A stretch of DNA of 64,000 bases. It comes from Deltaproteobacteria bacterium. Lineage in GTDB: Bacteria; Desulfobacterota; Binatia; UBA12015. The notes under the pieces were generated by a model. That model was not told the DNA's origin, did no database searches, and saw nothing but the letters and a program-made list of their open reading frames with translations. The stretch covers positions 42,811-106,810 of the forward strand of contig VGTK01000002.1 in NCBI GenBank assembly GCA_016874715.1, read 5' to 3'. This document shows, piece by piece, positions 31,244 through 42,525 of this stretch; the first letter of the stretch is position 1; each line of letters opens with the position of its first letter. The translations under genes were made by a program, and so were the position numbers.

Positions 31244-32899
31244 ATGAAGAAGCGCATCGAAGCTCTGCTCGCCGGCGCGCTCGAGCGCGCGACCGCCGCG
31301 GGCGATCTGCACACGACCGTGGTGCCGTCGGGCTCCCTCGAGGTCCCCAAGGAGCGTTCGCACGGCGACCTCGCCGCCACGCTGGCGCTGGGCATCGCAC
31401 GCGCCGAGCGCAAGCCGCCGCGTGCCATCGCGGAGACGATCATCCGCCATCTCGACGATTCGCACGGGGTCGTCGCGAGCACGGAGATCGCGGGTCCGGG
31501 CTTCATCAACTTCAAGCTCGCGCCGCGCTTCTGGCACGAGTCGCTGGTCGGCCTGCTCGCCGATCCCACGCTCGGCGTCGAGCCGACGGGCAAGGGGTGT
31601 CGGGCGCAGGTCGAGTTCGTCAGCGCGAACCCCACCGGCCCGCTGACCGTCGGGCACGGGCGCAACGCGGTGCTTGGCGATACCCTCGCGCGGCTGCTCG
31701 AAGCGGTCGGCTACCACGTCGAACGCGAGTACTACTTCAACAACGCCGGGCGTCAGATGAAGGTGCTCGGTGCCTCGGTTCGTGCGCGATATCAGGAGCT
31801 CGTCGGCCGTCCGGTGGACTTCCCCGAGGACGGCTATCAGGGCGACTACATCCGCGACATCGCGAGGAGCCTCGTCGAGGGTCGCGGCGACGCGATCCCC
31901 GACGACGACGAGCGGGCCTTTCGCGACGCAGCCGAGAACGCGATCTTCTCGGACATTCGCGCAACCCAGGACCGTCTCGCGATCCGCTTCGACGTCTACT
32001 TCAGCGAGGACTCGCTCTACGAGAGCGGCGCGATCGCGGCCGTGCTGCGGGACCTCGAAGCCAAGGGGCTGAGCGAGAAGAAGGACGGCGCGGTCTGGCT
32101 GCTCGGCCAGAAGGTCGGTCTCGACAAGGACCGCGTGCTCGTCAAGAGCAGCGGCGAGCCAGCCTACCGCCTGCCGGACGTCGCATACCACCAGAGCAAG
32201 CTCGGCCGTCGCTTCGATCTGATCGTCGACGTGCTGGGCGCCGATCACATCGCGGAGCATCAGGAGGTCGCGGCTGCGCTGCGTGGGCTGGGCTTCGACA
32301 CGTCGAGCATCCGTCCGGTGATCTACCAGTTCGTGACCCTCACGCGGCACGGCGAGCAGGTGAAGATGTCGACGCGCCGGGCCGAGTACGTCACGCTCGA
32401 CGAGCTCCTCGACGAGGTCGGCAGCGACGCCGCCCGGTTCTTCTTCCTGAGCCGCAAGTCGGACAGCCACCTCGAGTTCGACCTCGAGCTGGCGAAGAAG
32501 CGCTCGACCGACAACCCGGTCTACTACGTCCAGTATGCGCACGCCCGCATCATGAGCCTCTATGGGCAGGCCCGCGCGCAGGGCGTCGTGCTGGCAGGCA
32601 GCGTCTCGGCGGGTGACGTCGCGGCGCTCGCGCTTGCCGAGGAGTTCGAGATCGTGCAGCAGCTCGCGTCCTACGGCGAGGTGGTGAACCTCGCGGCTCG
32701 CGAGCTCGAGCCGCACCGCGTGGTGTTCTACCTGCAGGAGCTCGCCGCGTCGCTGCACCGCTTCTATAACCAGCATCGGATTCTCGGCGACGACTCGCCC
32801 GAGCGCATCGCGGCACGGCTCGCGCTGCTCGAGGGGGTCCGGCGCGTGCTGGTCGCGGGTCTCACCCTGCTCGGCGTCGCCGCACCGGAGAGGATGTAG
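31244..32899 (+). CDS. argS: Arginyl-tRNA synthetase
   Basis: 551 residues, class I synthetase charging tRNA-Arg. The HIGH-like motif is TVGHGRN (about 133-139) in the SANPTGPL context, and the KMSKS-like motif is KMSTR (about 373-377). The C-terminal DALR anticodon-binding domain ends in FYNQHRIL...RLALLEGVRRVL. ATG start at 31244. It is the head of a dense gene run with the SPOR protein (2-base gap) and trp genes. Confidence 0.97.
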   Translation: MKKRIEALLAGALERATAAGDLHTTVVPSGSLEVPKERSHGDLAATLALGIARAERKPPRAIAETIIRHLDDSHGVVASTEIAGPGFINFKLAPRFWHESLVGLLADPTLGVEPTGKGCRAQVEFVSANPTGPLTVGHGRNAVLGDTLARLLEAVGYHVEREYYFNNAGRQMKVLGASVRARYQELVGRPVDFPEDGYQGDYIRDIARSLVEGRGDAIPDDDERAFRDAAENAIFSDIRATQDRLAIRFDVYFSEDSLYESGAIAAVLRDLEAKGLSEKKDGAVWLLGQKVGLDKDRVLVKSSGEPAYRLPDVAYHQSKLGRRFDLIVDVLGADHIAEHQEVAAALRGLGFDTSSIRPVIYQFVTLTRHGEQVKMSTRRAEYVTLDELLDEVGSDAARFFFLSRKSDSHLEFDLELAKKRSTDNPVYYVQYAHARIMSLYGQARAQGVVLAGSVSAGDVAALALAEEFEIVQQLASYGEVVNLAARELEPHRVVFYLQELAASLHRFYNQHRILGDDSPERIAARLALLEGVRRVLVAGLTLLGVAAPERM

Positions 32900-32901
32900 C
32901 C

Positions 32902-33597
32902 ATGGCCCGAGAAGGCGGCGGCCGCTTCGAGTTCGGCTGGCTGGGCATCCTTGGCATGTTCACCGTCTTCACCGCCGGGTCGGTGGTGATCTTCTTCCTG
33001 GGGATCTACGTCGGGAAGGGACTGCAGGAGAGCCGGCTCGCCCGCGAAGAGCGCGTCGTGCGGCTGCCGGTGAGCCGGGGAGAGGGCGGCGTCGAGCCGG
33101 CTCGCGATGCGGTGCCCGGACCCTCCGCCGATGCCGCCGCCGCGCTGCCCGTGGCCGCCGCGAGCGTCAATCTCGCAGTACGGAGCGCGGTCGAGCCGCC
33201 GGCGCCGCTGCCGACCTCGGTCGCTGCCGCGCCTGCGCCGATCGCGACGCCCGTCACGCCGCGGGTCGCCCAGCCGACGGCGACCCGTGTCGTCGCCGCG
33301 CCGACGGCCGTCGTCGCCAAGGCCGAGCCTCCCCGCGCGACCGCCGCGCCGGCGGCGGGCGGCAAGGGCTGGAGCGTCCAGGTGAACGCCACCAAGGACC
33401 AGGCGACGGCAGACCGGCTCGTGGCCCGTCTGTCCGAGCTCGGCTATCAATCGTTCATCGTCAAGGTCCGCCTGGCGGACGAGACATGGTATCGCGTGCG
33501 GGTGGGGCGCTTTCCGACGATGCAGGCGGCGACGGCCGTGGTCATGCGGCTCAAGAACGAGGAGCGCTACTCGCGCGCGTTCCTCGTCAACGAGTGA
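32902..33597 (+). CDS. SPOR-domain membrane protein
   Basis: 231 residues. A single membrane helix (about 17-38, IFFLGIYVGKG end) is followed by a charged stretch, a long Ala/Pro/Val-rich linker (about 70-150) and a C-terminal SPOR domain (about 154-231, WSVQVNATKDQATADRLVARL ... WYRVRVGRFPTM). SPOR domains bind denuded peptidoglycan glycans at division sites, so a periplasmic, septal role similar to FtsN or DamX is likely. argS followed by a SPOR gene is a recurring deltaproteobacterial pair. It is directly followed by trpE. Confidence 0.88.
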   Translation: MAREGGGRFEFGWLGILGMFTVFTAGSVVIFFLGIYVGKGLQESRLAREERVVRLPVSRGEGGVEPARDAVPGPSADAAAALPVAAASVNLAVRSAVEPPAPLPTSVAAAPAPIATPVTPRVAQPTATRVVAAPTAVVAKAEPPRATAAPAAGGKGWSVQVNATKDQATADRLVARLSELGYQSFIVKVRLADETWYRVRVGRFPTMQAATAVVMRLKNEERYSRAFLVNE

Positions 33598-33598
33598 C

Positions 33599-35074
33599 GT
33601 GCGCATCCTGCCGAGCAAGGCGCAGTTCGAGCGCCTCGCCGAGGGGGCCACGCACGTGCCGGTGTGGGGCGAGCTGCTCTCGGATCGGGACACTCCCGTC
33701 AGCGCTTTCCTGAAGCTACAGAGCGGCGGCCCCAGTGCGCTCCTCGAGAGCGCGGTCGGCGGTGAGCGCTGGGGACGCTACAGCTTCATCGTCACCGACC
33801 CGGTCGCGCGCGTCGAGGCGCGTGGGCGAACCGTGCGCGTCCTCCCGCGCGAAGGGGCGCCGCGCGAGCTGCCGGACGTCGATCCGCTGCTCCACGTGCG
33901 CCAGATCCTCGAGGGCTACCGCGTTCCGGTGGTGCCCGGCCTGCCGCGCTTCACCGGCGGGCTCGTCGGCTACGTGTCGTACGACGCCGTGCGCTGGATC
34001 GAGCGCCTGGAGTCGCCGCCCCCCGACGATCTGGGCTTCCCCGATCTGCAGCTGCTGCTCGCCGAGACGCTGGTCATCCTCGACAGCAAGGAGCAGAAGC
34101 TCCTCCTGCTGACGCACGCAGACCTGTCGCTGGGGAGGGAGCGCGCCTTCGACGCCGCGGTTGCGCGCGTCGAGGAGCTGGCGCGCCGCCTCGACCGCCC
34201 GTCGCCCGCGCTGCGCGCCCGCTTCACGCCGGCGACCCGGCTGTCGGTCGAGTCGACGATGACGCCCGAGCAGTTCCGGTCTGCGGTGGTGCGCGCGAAG
34301 GAGTACATCACTGCGGGCGACATCATCCAGGTGGTCCTCGCGCAGCGCTTCTCGCGCGCCACGACAGCGGATCCGTTCGACGTCTACCGCTGTCTGCGCT
34401 CGATCAACCCGTCGCCGTATCTCTACTACCTGACCCTGGGCGACATGGCGGTCGCCGGCGCGTCGCCGGAGGTGCTGGTGCGTCTCGAGGACGGCGTGAT
34501 GACGGTGCGGCCGATCGCCGGAACGCACCCACGCGCCGCTTCGGCCAGCGAGGACGAGAAGCTCGCCCAGAAGATGCTCGCCGACCCCAAGGAGCGCGCG
34601 GAGCACGTGATGCTGCTCGACCTCGGGCGCAACGATGTCGGACGCGTCGCTCTGCCGGGCACCGTCGAGGTCACCGAGCAGTTCGTGCTGGAACGCTACT
34701 CGCACGTCATGCACCTGGTTTCAAACGTCGAGGGCAAGGTGGCGCCCGCGTTCGACGCGATCGACGCGCTGCGCGCGGCGTTCCCGGCGGGAACGCTCTC
34801 CGGTGCGCCGAAGGTTCGCGCGATGCAGATCATCGACGAGCTCGAGCCCTTGCGGCGTGGCGTCTACGGGGGAGCCTTCGGCTACTTCGGCTTCTCGGGC
34901 TCGATGGACACCGCGATCACGATCCGCACCGCGGTCCTCTCCGGCGGGAAGGTCCACGTTCAGGCGGGCGCCGGCGTCGTCGCCGATTCCGACCCGCAGT
35001 CGGAGTACGAGGAGTGCGTGGCCAAGTCGCGCGCGATCCTCGCCGCCGTCGAGCTGGCGGAGAAGCTGTCATGA
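33599..35074 (+). CDS. trpE: Anthranilate synthase component I
   Basis: 491 residues. It makes anthranilate from chorismate with ammonia from TrpG. The N-terminal LLES segment (residue about 45), linked to tryptophan feedback inhibition in the family, is present, as are the chorismate-binding [20 protein letters not shown] and [23 protein letters not shown] segments. GTG start one base after the SPOR gene, so first trp enzyme of a compact operon. No trp leader peptide or attenuator was seen. Confidence 0.97.
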   Translation: MRILPSKAQFERLAEGATHVPVWGELLSDRDTPVSAFLKLQSGGPSALLESAVGGERWGRYSFIVTDPVARVEARGRTVRVLPREGAPRELPDVDPLLHVRQILEGYRVPVVPGLPRFTGGLVGYVSYDAVRWIERLESPPPDDLGFPDLQLLLAETLVILDSKEQKLLLLTHADLSLGRERAFDAAVARVEELARRLDRPSPALRARFTPATRLSVESTMTPEQFRSAVVRAKEYITAGDIIQVVLAQRFSRATTADPFDVYRCLRSINPSPYLYYLTLGDMAVAGASPEVLVRLEDGVMTVRPIAGTHPRAASASEDEKLAQKMLADPKERAEHVMLLDLGRNDVGRVALPGTVEVTEQFVLERYSHVMHLVSNVEGKVAPAFDAIDALRAAFPAGTLSGAPKVRAMQIIDELEPLRRGVYGGAFGYFGFSGSMDTAITIRTAVLSGGKVHVQAGAGVVADSDPQSEYEECVAKSRAILAAVELAEKLS

Positions 35075-35114
35075 GCTGCGCGAGGAGCCCCGCCCTCACC
35101 GGGGGCGATCCCCG

Positions 35115-35699
35115 ATGATCTTCATGCTTGACAACTACGACTCGTTCACGTACAACCTGGTCCAGTACCTGAGCGAGCTCGGTGCGGAAGTCGTGGTTCG
35201 CCGCAACGACGCCGTCACCGTCGAGGAAGTCGGTGCCATGCGCCCGTCGGCGATCGTGATCTCGCCGGGGCCCTGCACGCCACGCGAGGCGGGCATCTCC
35301 GTTCCGTTGCTGCAACGCTACGCGAGCACGATCCCGACGCTCGGCGTCTGCCTCGGGCATCAGTCGATCGGGGCGGCGCTGGGCGGCGACGTCGTGCGGG
35401 CGCCGCGGATCATGCACGGCAAGACCTCGCCGATCCACCACCACGACGTGGGCGTCTTCCGCGGTCTCCCCGACCCGTTCGAGGCGACGCGCTACCACTC
35501 GCTGGTCATCGATCCCGACACGTTGCCCGCCGAGCTCGAGGTCACCGCGTGGACCGACGACGAAGGCACGCGCACGATCATGGGAGTACGCCACCGCACG
35601 TGGCCGCTCGAGGGCGTGCAATTTCACCCGGAGTCGATCCTCACGACGTGCGGCAAGCAGCTGCTGGCGAACTTCCTCGCCCGCGTCCGCGAGGCATGA
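35115..35699 (+). CDS. trpG: Anthranilate synthase glutamine amidotransferase component
   Basis: 194 residues. The triad Cys79 (GVCLGHQ), His171 and Glu173 (FHPES) is complete. N-terminus [19 protein letters not shown] is typical. Related PabA enzymes can serve both tryptophan and folate synthesis; with folC downstream a shared role is possible but not shown. Its stop overlaps trpD (ATGA). Confidence 0.96.
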   Translation: MIFMLDNYDSFTYNLVQYLSELGAEVVVRRNDAVTVEEVGAMRPSAIVISPGPCTPREAGISVPLLQRYASTIPTLGVCLGHQSIGAALGGDVVRAPRIMHGKTSPIHHHDVGVFRGLPDPFEATRYHSLVIDPDTLPAELEVTAWTDDEGTRTIMGVRHRTWPLEGVQFHPESILTTCGKQLLANFLARVREA

Positions 35700-36772
35700 G
35701 CGCGACGATGTCCGGCGCGGACGCGCTGCGCGCGGCGCTGATCCGGCTGTGCGACGGCGTCGCGCTCGACCGCGATGCCGCCGCAGCCGCGTTCGAGGAG
35801 ATCATGACGGGGGCTGCGACCCCGGTCATGATCGGTGGGTTTCTCGCCGCACTCCGGACGCGCGGCGAGACCGTCGACGTCGTCGTCGCGGCAGCGGGAG
35901 CGATGCGGGCGCACGCCGAGCACGTCGAGACGACCCGCGCCCCGCTGGTCGACAACTGCGGCACCGGCGGCGACGGCTGGAGCACGTTCAGCATCTCGAC
36001 CGCCGCGGCGCTGGTCGCGGCCGGCGCGGGGGCGGCCGTAGCGAAGCACGGCAACCGGGGCGCGTCGGGGAAGTTCGGCGGTGCGGACACACTCGAGAAG
36101 CTCGGCGTTCGCATCGAGCTCGACGCGGAGCAGGCCGGGCGGTGCCTCGATGAGGTCGGCATGGCGTTCCTGTTCGCGCCGCGCATGCATCCCGCGATGC
36201 GGCACGCGGGTCCGGTCCGGCGCGAGCTCGGCTTCCGCACCGTGTTCAACCTGCTGGGACCGCTGACCAACCCTGCGAGGGTGCGTCGCCAGGTCATCGG
36301 CGTTCCGTCGCAAGACGCCTTGCGGCTCGTCGCGGGGGCACTCGCCGGGCTCGGGTGCGAGCACGCGCTGGTCGTGCACAGCCGCGACGGCCTCGACGAG
36401 ATCTCGCTCGGGGCCGCGACCGACGCGATCGAGGTGAAGGGGGCGCAGCTCGCCGAACGCGTGATCGTCGCGGCCGACTTCGGTCTCCGCGAGGTCTCGC
36501 CCGACGCTCTGCGCGCGTCGAGCGCGGACGAGTCCGCGGTGGCCGTACGCGCGGTCCTCGAGGGCCACCCGGGCCCCCGCGCGGAGGTGGTGCTCGCCAA
36601 CGCCGCGGCGACGCTGCACGTCGCGGGGATCGTGCCCACGCTCGCCGACGGCACTGCCCGCGCGCGCGAGGCCATCGCCAGCGGCGCCGCGCGGGACGTC
36701 CTGGCCCGACTCGTCGCGTTCACCACGGCCGTGGAGCCTGGGCCGGCGGAAACGGTCGGCCCAGCCCGTTGA
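35696..36772 (+). CDS. trpD: Anthranilate phosphoribosyltransferase
   Basis: 358 residues. It joins anthranilate and [21 protein letters not shown] (about 84-100), [21 protein letters not shown] and [14 protein letters not shown] are diagnostic. The ATG overlaps the trpG stop. A 57-base gap to trpC is the largest inside the trp cluster. Confidence 0.97.
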   Translation: MSATMSGADALRAALIRLCDGVALDRDAAAAAFEEIMTGAATPVMIGGFLAALRTRGETVDVVVAAAGAMRAHAEHVETTRAPLVDNCGTGGDGWSTFSISTAAALVAAGAGAAVAKHGNRGASGKFGGADTLEKLGVRIELDAEQAGRCLDEVGMAFLFAPRMHPAMRHAGPVRRELGFRTVFNLLGPLTNPARVRRQVIGVPSQDALRLVAGALAGLGCEHALVVHSRDGLDEISLGAATDAIEVKGAQLAERVIVAADFGLREVSPDALRASSADESAVAVRAVLEGHPGPRAEVVLANAAATLHVAGIVPTLADGTARAREAIASGAARDVLARLVAFTTAVEPGPAETVGPAR

Positions 36773-36829
36773 GCCGGGTGCCCGATCCGCGACGCGTGCT
36801 AGGGTGAGGGGCCTCTCGAGGTCCGCAAC

Positions 36830-37639
36830 ATGCCTTCCGACGAGCAGACGCCCGACATCCTGACGCAGATCCTCCGGCACGAGGAGCAGGTCGTCGCGTC
36901 CGCGCGCGCCGCGCGCCCGGTGCAGGATCTGCGCGGGGATCCCGCGTTCGCGCTGGAGCGGCGGAGCCTCCGGCAGGCGCTGGCCGGCCACCGGCCATCG
37001 GTGATCGCCGAGTGCAAGAGACGCTCGCCGTCGAAGGGTGTGCTGCGCGAGCCCTACGATCCGGTCGCGATCGCGCTCGGCTACGCCGCTGCCGGTGCGG
37101 CCGCGATCTCGGTGCTCACCAACGAGCGCTTCTTCGGCGGGAGCCTCGACGATCTTCGCGCCGTGCGCGCGAACGTGCCGGTGCCCGTGCTGCGCAAGGA
37201 CTTCGTGATCGACGAGTACCAGCTCGACGAGGCACGCGCGGCGGGCGCCGACGCGGTGCTGCTGATCGTCGCGGCGCTGCCGGTAGCGCGACTCGGGGCG
37301 CTGTATCGCGCTGCCCGCGAGCGCGGACTCGACGTCCTGACCGAGGTGCACGATGAGGCCGAGCTCGAGATCGCGCTCGGCATCGGCGCCGGGATCGTCG
37401 GCGTGAACAACCGGAACCTGCGCACGTTCGTCACCGACCTCGCGGTGAGCGAGCGCATCGCGCGCCTCGTCCCGGAGGGGACGGTCCTCGTTGCGGAGAG
37501 CGGTCTGCGCGACGGCGCCGATCTGGCGCGCCTGCAGCGCTCGGGCATCCAGGCGTTTCTCATCGGCGAGGCGTTCATGACGGCGCCGGTTCCGGGGGAA
37601 GCGCTGGCCGCGATGCTCGCCGGAGCCGTCGAGCGGTGA
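36830..37639 (+). CDS. trpC: Indole-3-glycerol phosphate synthase
   Basis: 269 residues, TIM barrel. AECKRRSPSKG (about 62-72), LRKDFVIDEYQLDEARAAGADAVLLI, and VGVNNRNLRTF carry the catalytic Glu/Lys/Asn residues. It closes the indole ring from CdRP. The stop overlaps trpF (GTGA). Here trpC and trpF are separate genes rather than fused as in enterics. Confidence 0.97.
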   Translation: MPSDEQTPDILTQILRHEEQVVASARAARPVQDLRGDPAFALERRSLRQALAGHRPSVIAECKRRSPSKGVLREPYDPVAIALGYAAAGAAAISVLTNERFFGGSLDDLRAVRANVPVPVLRKDFVIDEYQLDEARAAGADAVLLIVAALPVARLGALYRAARERGLDVLTEVHDEAELEIALGIGAGIVGVNNRNLRTFVTDLAVSERIARLVPEGTVLVAESGLRDGADLARLQRSGIQAFLIGEAFMTAPVPGEALAAMLAGAVER

Positions 37640-38280
37640 GCGTGCCGGTGGAAGGGCAGGGCACGCCGCCGGTGCGCGTCAAGATCTGCGGTGTGACGAG
37701 CGCCGCGGACGCGAGCGCCGCCGTCGCGGCGGGCGCCGACATGATCGGCCTCAACTTCCACTCCGGCAGCAAGCGTTGCGTCTCTCTCGAGCGCGCGCGA
37801 GAGATCGGGGCGGTGCTGCCGGCAGCCGTGTGGAAGGTCGGGATCTTCGTGAACGCGGCGCGCGGCGAGATCGAACGCGTTCGCGCGGCCCTTGGCCTCG
37901 ATGCGATCCAGCTGCACGGTGACGAGCCGCCGGAGATGGCGCGTGGCTTCACGGTGCCGGTGATCCGCGCTCTGAGGCTGCGGGCCGCGGGCGATGCGCG
38001 GCGCGCGCTCGCGGACGTTCGCGCCGACTTCTACCTCTGCGAAGGGGATGCCGGTGCCGCGTACGGCGGTGCCGGCGCCACGTTCGACTGGGACTGGGCG
38101 CGCGAGGTGCCGCGCGAGCGGCTCGTCGTCGCAGGGGGGCTCACCCCCGAGAACGTCGCGGCGGCGGTGCGCGCGCTGCGGCCCTTCGCGGTCGACGTCG
38201 CGAGCGGCGTGGAGAGCGCACCGGGAATCAAGGATCCGGCCAGAATGGCCGCGTTGGTCGCACATGCAAAAGCAGCCTGA
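37636..38280 (+). CDS. trpF: Phosphoribosylanthranilate isomerase
   Basis: 214 residues. [12 protein letters not shown] (catalytic Cys in KICG) and the C-terminal [18 protein letters not shown] phosphate-binding segment are diagnostic. GTG start in the trpC stop; its last 17 bases overlap trpB. Confidence 0.96.
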   Translation: MSVPVEGQGTPPVRVKICGVTSAADASAAVAAGADMIGLNFHSGSKRCVSLERAREIGAVLPAAVWKVGIFVNAARGEIERVRAALGLDAIQLHGDEPPEMARGFTVPVIRALRLRAAGDARRALADVRADFYLCEGDAGAAYGGAGATFDWDWAREVPRERLVVAGGLTPENVAAAVRALRPFAVDVASGVESAPGIKDPARMAALVAHAKAA

Positions 38281-39490
38281 TCAGATCGGACACTTCGGCC
38301 CGTACGGCGGACGCTACGTCAGCGAGACGCTGATGCCCGCGCTGCTCGAGCTCGAAGAGGCCTACCGGCGCATCCGTCGCGACGCGAAGTATCGCGGCGA
38401 GCTCCATGCGCTGCTCGCGGAGTACGTGGGGCGCCCCACGCCGCTCACGCTGGCGCCACGCCTCTCGAGCGAGCTCGGCGGTGCACGCATCTTTCTCAAG
38501 CGCGAGGACCTCTGTCACACCGGCGCGCACAAGATCAACAACACCATGGGCCAGGTCCTGCTCGCGGTGCACATGGGCAAGCGGCGCATCATCGCCGAGA
38601 CCGGTGCGGGTCAGCACGGCGTCGCGTCGGCGACCGCCGCGGCGCGGTTCGGCCTCGAGTGCGAGGTCTTCATGGGCGCCGAGGACGTTCGACGCCAGGC
38701 GCTGAACGTCTTTCGCATGCGCCTCCTCGGCGCCAAGGTTCGCGTCGTCGAGAGCGGCAGCCGCACGCTCAAGGACGCGATGAACGAGGCGCTACGCGAC
38801 TGGATCGCGACGGTCGAGGACACCTACTACATGATCGGCTCCGCGGCGGGCCCGCACCCGTACCCGATGCTCGTTCGTGATCTGCAGAGCGTCATCGGGC
38901 GCGAGACGCGCAGGCAGATCGTGCAGGCGACGGGACGCCTGCCGGATGTGCTGGTCGCCTGCGTCGGCGGCGGCTCGAACGCGATCGGGCTGTTTCACCC
39001 CTTCCTCGCCGACGAGAGCGTCCGCCTGGTCGGTGTGGAGGCTGCGGGACACGGCGTCGAGACGGGGCGCCATGCGGCGACGCTCAACGCCGGCCAGAGC
39101 GGCATCCTGCACGGTGCCCGGTCGTACCTCCTGCAGGACGAGCTCGGGCAGGTGCGCGAGGCGCATTCGATCTCGGCCGGCCTCGACTACCCGGGTGTCG
39201 GTCCGGAGCACAGCTTCCTCAAGGACCAGGGCCGCGCGTCGTACGTGACCGCGAGCGACGACGAGGCGCTCGACGCGCTCGAGCGTCTGGCGCGCACCGA
39301 GGGCATCATTCCGGCGCTCGAGACCGCCCATGCGGTCGCGCACGCGATCCGGCTGGCGCCGAAGATGTCGCGCGACGAGTCGATCGTCATCTCGCTGTCG
39401 GGCCGCGGCGACAAGGACATGGAGACCGTGGCGGAGGCGCGCGGCGTCGCGCTGCGCGGGGCGAAGAGCACCAACGGAGCGCACTCGTGA
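38264..39490 (+). CDS. trpB: Tryptophan synthase beta chain
   Basis: 408 residues. PLP-binding Lys90 lies in HTGAHKINN, and the phosphate loop is GGGSNAIG. It condenses indole with serine. ATG at 38264 gives a 17-base overlap with trpF. The C-terminal residues extend past [12 protein letters not shown]. Stop overlaps trpA (GTGA). Confidence 0.98.
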   Translation: MQKQPDQIGHFGPYGGRYVSETLMPALLELEEAYRRIRRDAKYRGELHALLAEYVGRPTPLTLAPRLSSELGGARIFLKREDLCHTGAHKINNTMGQVLLAVHMGKRRIIAETGAGQHGVASATAAARFGLECEVFMGAEDVRRQALNVFRMRLLGAKVRVVESGSRTLKDAMNEALRDWIATVEDTYYMIGSAAGPHPYPMLVRDLQSVIGRETRRQIVQATGRLPDVLVACVGGGSNAIGLFHPFLADESVRLVGVEAAGHGVETGRHAATLNAGQSGILHGARSYLLQDELGQVREAHSISAGLDYPGVGPEHSFLKDQGRASYVTASDDEALDALERLARTEGIIPALETAHAVAHAIRLAPKMSRDESIVISLSGRGDKDMETVAEARGVALRGAKSTNGAHS

Positions 39491-40356
39491 GCGCCGTGCC
39501 GGCCGCCGGCGCGGCCGCGCATCCTGCGCGGGGCGTCAAGCGCAGCACCGGCCGGCTGGCGGCCCGCTTCTCGGCGCTGCGGGCGCGCGACGAGGCGGCC
39601 TTCGTGCCGTTCCTCATGGCCGGTGATCGCGGCCTCGACTGTACCGCGCGCCTGCTCGACGCGGTGGTCGACGCGGGTGCCGACGTGATCGAGCTCGGAG
39701 TGCCGTTCTCCGACCCGATGGCGGACGGACCGATCCACCAGCGCGCGGCGGAGCGCGCGCTGCGAGCCGGGACGACGCTGCGCGGCGTTCTCGATCTGGT
39801 CGCCGAGTTTCGCAAGCGCTCGGACGTTCCGGTCTTGCTGTTCGGGTACGCGAACCCGTTCGTGCGCTTCGGCCCGGCGCGTCTCGCGGAAGCCGCGGCC
39901 GCCGCCGGCGTCGACGCTCTGCTGTGCGTCGACACGCCGCCCGAGGAGGCGGACGAGCTGCGCCTGCCGCTGCGCGCCGCCGGCCTCGACATGATCTTCC
40001 TGCTGGCGCCGACCAGCACGCCGGGGCGTATCCGTCGCGTGCTCAAGTCCGCGAGCGGCTTCGTCTACTTCGTGTCCGTGCTCGGCGTCACCGGTACGAA
40101 GGCCGCGGCGCCGGAGCGCATCACCAAGCTCGTGCGCGAGATCCGCGACGAGACCGCGCTCCCGGTGGGTGTCGGCTTCGGCATCTCGACGCCGGAGCAG
40201 GCAGCGAGCGTCGCTGCGATCTCCGACGCCGTGATCGTCGGCAGTGCGCTCTCGAAGCTGGTCGAGGAGGCTGCCAGCGACGACGCTGCGGTCGACGCCG
40301 TCCGCGACCTGAGTGCACGCCTCAAGCAGGCGACGCGGCGCGGGGGCCCTTCGTGA
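39487..40356 (+). CDS. trpA: Tryptophan synthase alpha chain
   Basis: 289 residues. Catalytic Glu ([17 protein letters not shown]) and Asp are present, with the [10 protein letters not shown] loop and [10 protein letters not shown] phosphate site. It cleaves indole-3-glycerol phosphate and channels indole to TrpB. N-terminal 20 residues are a poorly conserved extension. GTGA overlaps on both sides. Confidence 0.97.
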   Translation: MSAVPAAGAAAHPARGVKRSTGRLAARFSALRARDEAAFVPFLMAGDRGLDCTARLLDAVVDAGADVIELGVPFSDPMADGPIHQRAAERALRAGTTLRGVLDLVAEFRKRSDVPVLLFGYANPFVRFGPARLAEAAAAAGVDALLCVDTPPEEADELRLPLRAAGLDMIFLLAPTSTPGRIRRVLKSASGFVYFVSVLGVTGTKAAAPERITKLVREIRDETALPVGVGFGISTPEQAASVAAISDAVIVGSALSKLVEEAASDDAAVDAVRDLSARLKQATRRGGPS

Positions 40357-41252
40357 AGAGCGACGGCTCCGGCCGGCGGCCGCATGCGGCGCGGCGCGGA
40401 GCCCCGGGCGTCGACGACGCGGCGAACGACCCCGGGATGTTCGTGCGCTGTCCGGCCTGCAAGGAGCGCTCGTACCGGAAGGACGTCGAGCGTCGTCTGA
40501 ACGTCTGCGCGAGCTGCGGTCACCACTTCCGCTTGACGGTCGAGCAGCGTCTGCTGATCACGGTCGACCGCGGCAGCTTCGTCGAGACGAACGCGAGCCT
40601 GGGCGCGTCGGACCCGCTCGGCTGGGTCGACCAGAAGCCCTATCCCGAGCGCATCGCCGCGGCCCGCGCGGAGACGGGGCACAGCGACTCGATGGTGACG
40701 GGAACCGCCGCGATCGACGAGATCGAGGTCGCGCTCGGCATCTTCGATTTCGCCTTCATGGGCGGCAGCATGGGTACCGTGGTCGGTGAGAAGGTGGCAC
40801 GGCTCGTCGAGACCGCGATCGAGCGCGCGCTGCCGCTGGTCCTGTTCACCGCATCGGGCGGAGCCCGGATGCAGGAGGGAACGCTCTCGCTCTTCCAGAT
40901 GGCGAAGTCGGCCTCGATGCTGACCAGGCTGCGTGAGGCAGGGTTGCCGTACGTCTGCGTGCTCACCGACCCGACGACCGGAGGCGTCGCGGCGTCGCTC
41001 GCGATGCTGGGTGACGTCCAGATCGCCGAGCCGCACGCGCTCATCGGCTTCGCCGGTCCGCGCGTCATCGAGCAGACCATCCACCAGACGCTGCCGAAGG
41101 GCTTCCAGAGCGCAGAGATGCTGCTCGAGCACGGGCTGATCGACATGGTGGTGCCGCGTCGCGACCTGCGTGACACGATCGGGCGGCTGCTGCGCGTGCT
41201 CTCGCGAGGAGCATCCGTTCAGGGCGCCCGCCAGCGTGCCGGCACGGTCTGA
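40353..41252 (+). CDS. accD: Acetyl-CoA carboxylase carboxyltransferase beta subunit
   Basis: 299 residues. Zinc ribbon Cys33, Cys36, Cys52 and Cys55 (CPAC, CASC), then the crotonase-like carboxyltransferase fold with FTASGGARMQEG and DPTTGGVAASLAMLGD. It forms malonyl-CoA with AccA, which is not in the window. The GTG overlaps the trpA stop; the trpA-accD-folC order is widespread in Proteobacteria. Confidence 0.97.
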   Translation: MKSDGSGRRPHAARRGAPGVDDAANDPGMFVRCPACKERSYRKDVERRLNVCASCGHHFRLTVEQRLLITVDRGSFVETNASLGASDPLGWVDQKPYPERIAAARAETGHSDSMVTGTAAIDEIEVALGIFDFAFMGGSMGTVVGEKVARLVETAIERALPLVLFTASGGARMQEGTLSLFQMAKSASMLTRLREAGLPYVCVLTDPTTGGVAASLAMLGDVQIAEPHALIGFAGPRVIEQTIHQTLPKGFQSAEMLLEHGLIDMVVPRRDLRDTIGRLLRVLSRGASVQGARQRAGTV

Positions 41253-41268
41253 CGCCGCGGAGGCGGCG

Positions 41269-42525
41269 GTGCGCTACGACGAGACGCTCGCGTACCTGCT
41301 CGGCCTCGAGGCGACGCGCGGCTGGGATCTGAAGCTCGAGCGCGTGCGCGCCGCACTGGCAGCCCTGGGCTCGCCCGAGCGCGCGTACCCCTCGGTGCTC
41401 ATCGCGGGCACCAACGGCAAGGGCTCCACCGCCGCGATGGTCCACGCGGCGCTCGGCCAGGCCGGCGTCCGGACGGGGCTCTACACATCGCCGCACCTGG
41501 TGAACTTCACCGAGCGCATCCGTGTCGACGACGCGGAGATCGGTCGCGACGAGGTGGCTCGCGGTGTGCGCGAGATCCGGGAGCGGGTCGACGTCGAGGC
41601 GAGCGGCCTCACCTTCTTCGAGGTCACGACCGTCCTCGCGCTGTGGTGGTTTGCGCAGTGCCGGGTCGACGTCGGGGTGCTCGAGGTCGGGCTGGGCGGG
41701 CGGCTCGACGCGACCAACGTCGTCGAGCCCGTGGTTTCCGCGGTCACGTCGATCGGCTTCGACCACGAGGAGTATCTCGGGGGTACGCTCGATGCGATCG
41801 CACGCGAAAAGGCCGGCGTGATGCGGCCGGGACGGGTGACCGTGCTTGGCGGAGGGATGCCCGCGGAGGCTCGGGCGGCGCTGCTCGACGAGGCCAGACG
41901 GTATGGTGCACTCGCGAGCGACGCGCTGCCCTCCGCTGCCCACGATCTTGCGCTCGACGGTGCGCACATGCGACGCAACGCGGCTGTGGCGTGCGGGGTG
42001 CTCCAGGCGCTGGGTGCGGTCGAGCCGCGCCTCGCGGTGGACGAGGTGTCGCTCGACCGAGCGCTGCGCGGTGTCCGGTGGCCCGGTCGGCTGGCGGTCG
42101 TTCACGAGGCGCCACGCGTGGTGATCGATGGTGCGCACAACGTCGACGGCGCGCGCGCACTGTGCGATTCGTTGCCGGCTCTGGTCGGTCCCCGGCCCGT
42201 CCGGCTCCTGTTCTCGGCGCTGCGCGACAAGCGGTGGCGCGAGATGGCGTCGATTCTCGCACCCGTGGCGAGCGAGGTGGCGGTGGCCGAGATCCCCGGC
42301 AAGCGTGGGCTTGGCGGGGACGAGCTCGCCGAGGCGTTTCCGGCGAGCCCGGTTCGCGTGATCGCCGATCCTGCGCTCGCGCTCGATCGCATGATCGCCG
42401 CGGACCGTGCGGCGCCGATCGTCGTCACGGGTTCGCTCTTCCTGATCGGAATGGTCTATGCGCACCTGATGCGGAAGGCCGGGATCGCGAGCGTGTTCGC
42501 ATACCGGCACGGGGTGGGGACGTGA
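41269..42525 (+). CDS. folC: Bifunctional folylpolyglutamate/dihydrofolate synthase
   Basis: 418 residues from a GTG at 41269, chosen because GGAGG is at the right distance. P-loop GTNGKGSTAAM (about 47-57), GLYTSPHLVNFTERI, EVGLGGRLDATN and the C-terminal ligase-family domain with DGAHNVDGARAL are present. It adds glutamate to folates. An earlier in-frame start inside accD is possible but without a ribosome site. The stop overlaps lptD. Confidence 0.95.
   Translation: MRYDETLAYLLGLEATRGWDLKLERVRAALAALGSPERAYPSVLIAGTNGKGSTAAMVHAALGQAGVRTGLYTSPHLVNFTERIRVDDAEIGRDEVARGVREIRERVDVEASGLTFFEVTTVLALWWFAQCRVDVGVLEVGLGGRLDATNVVEPVVSAVTSIGFDHEEYLGGTLDAIAREKAGVMRPGRVTVLGGGMPAEARAALLDEARRYGALASDALPSAAHDLALDGAHMRRNAAVACGVLQALGAVEPRLAVDEVSLDRALRGVRWPGRLAVVHEAPRVVIDGAHNVDGARALCDSLPALVGPRPVRLLFSALRDKRWREMASILAPVASEVAVAEIPGKRGLGGDELAEAFPASPVRVIADPALALDRMIAADRAAPIVVTGSLFLIGMVYAHLMRKAGIASVFAYRHGVGT

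Noticed and set aside
33480..33600. trp leader peptide or Trp-codon attenuator before trpE
   Set aside because: trpE begins one base after the SPOR gene and there is no room for a leader or attenuator hairpin.
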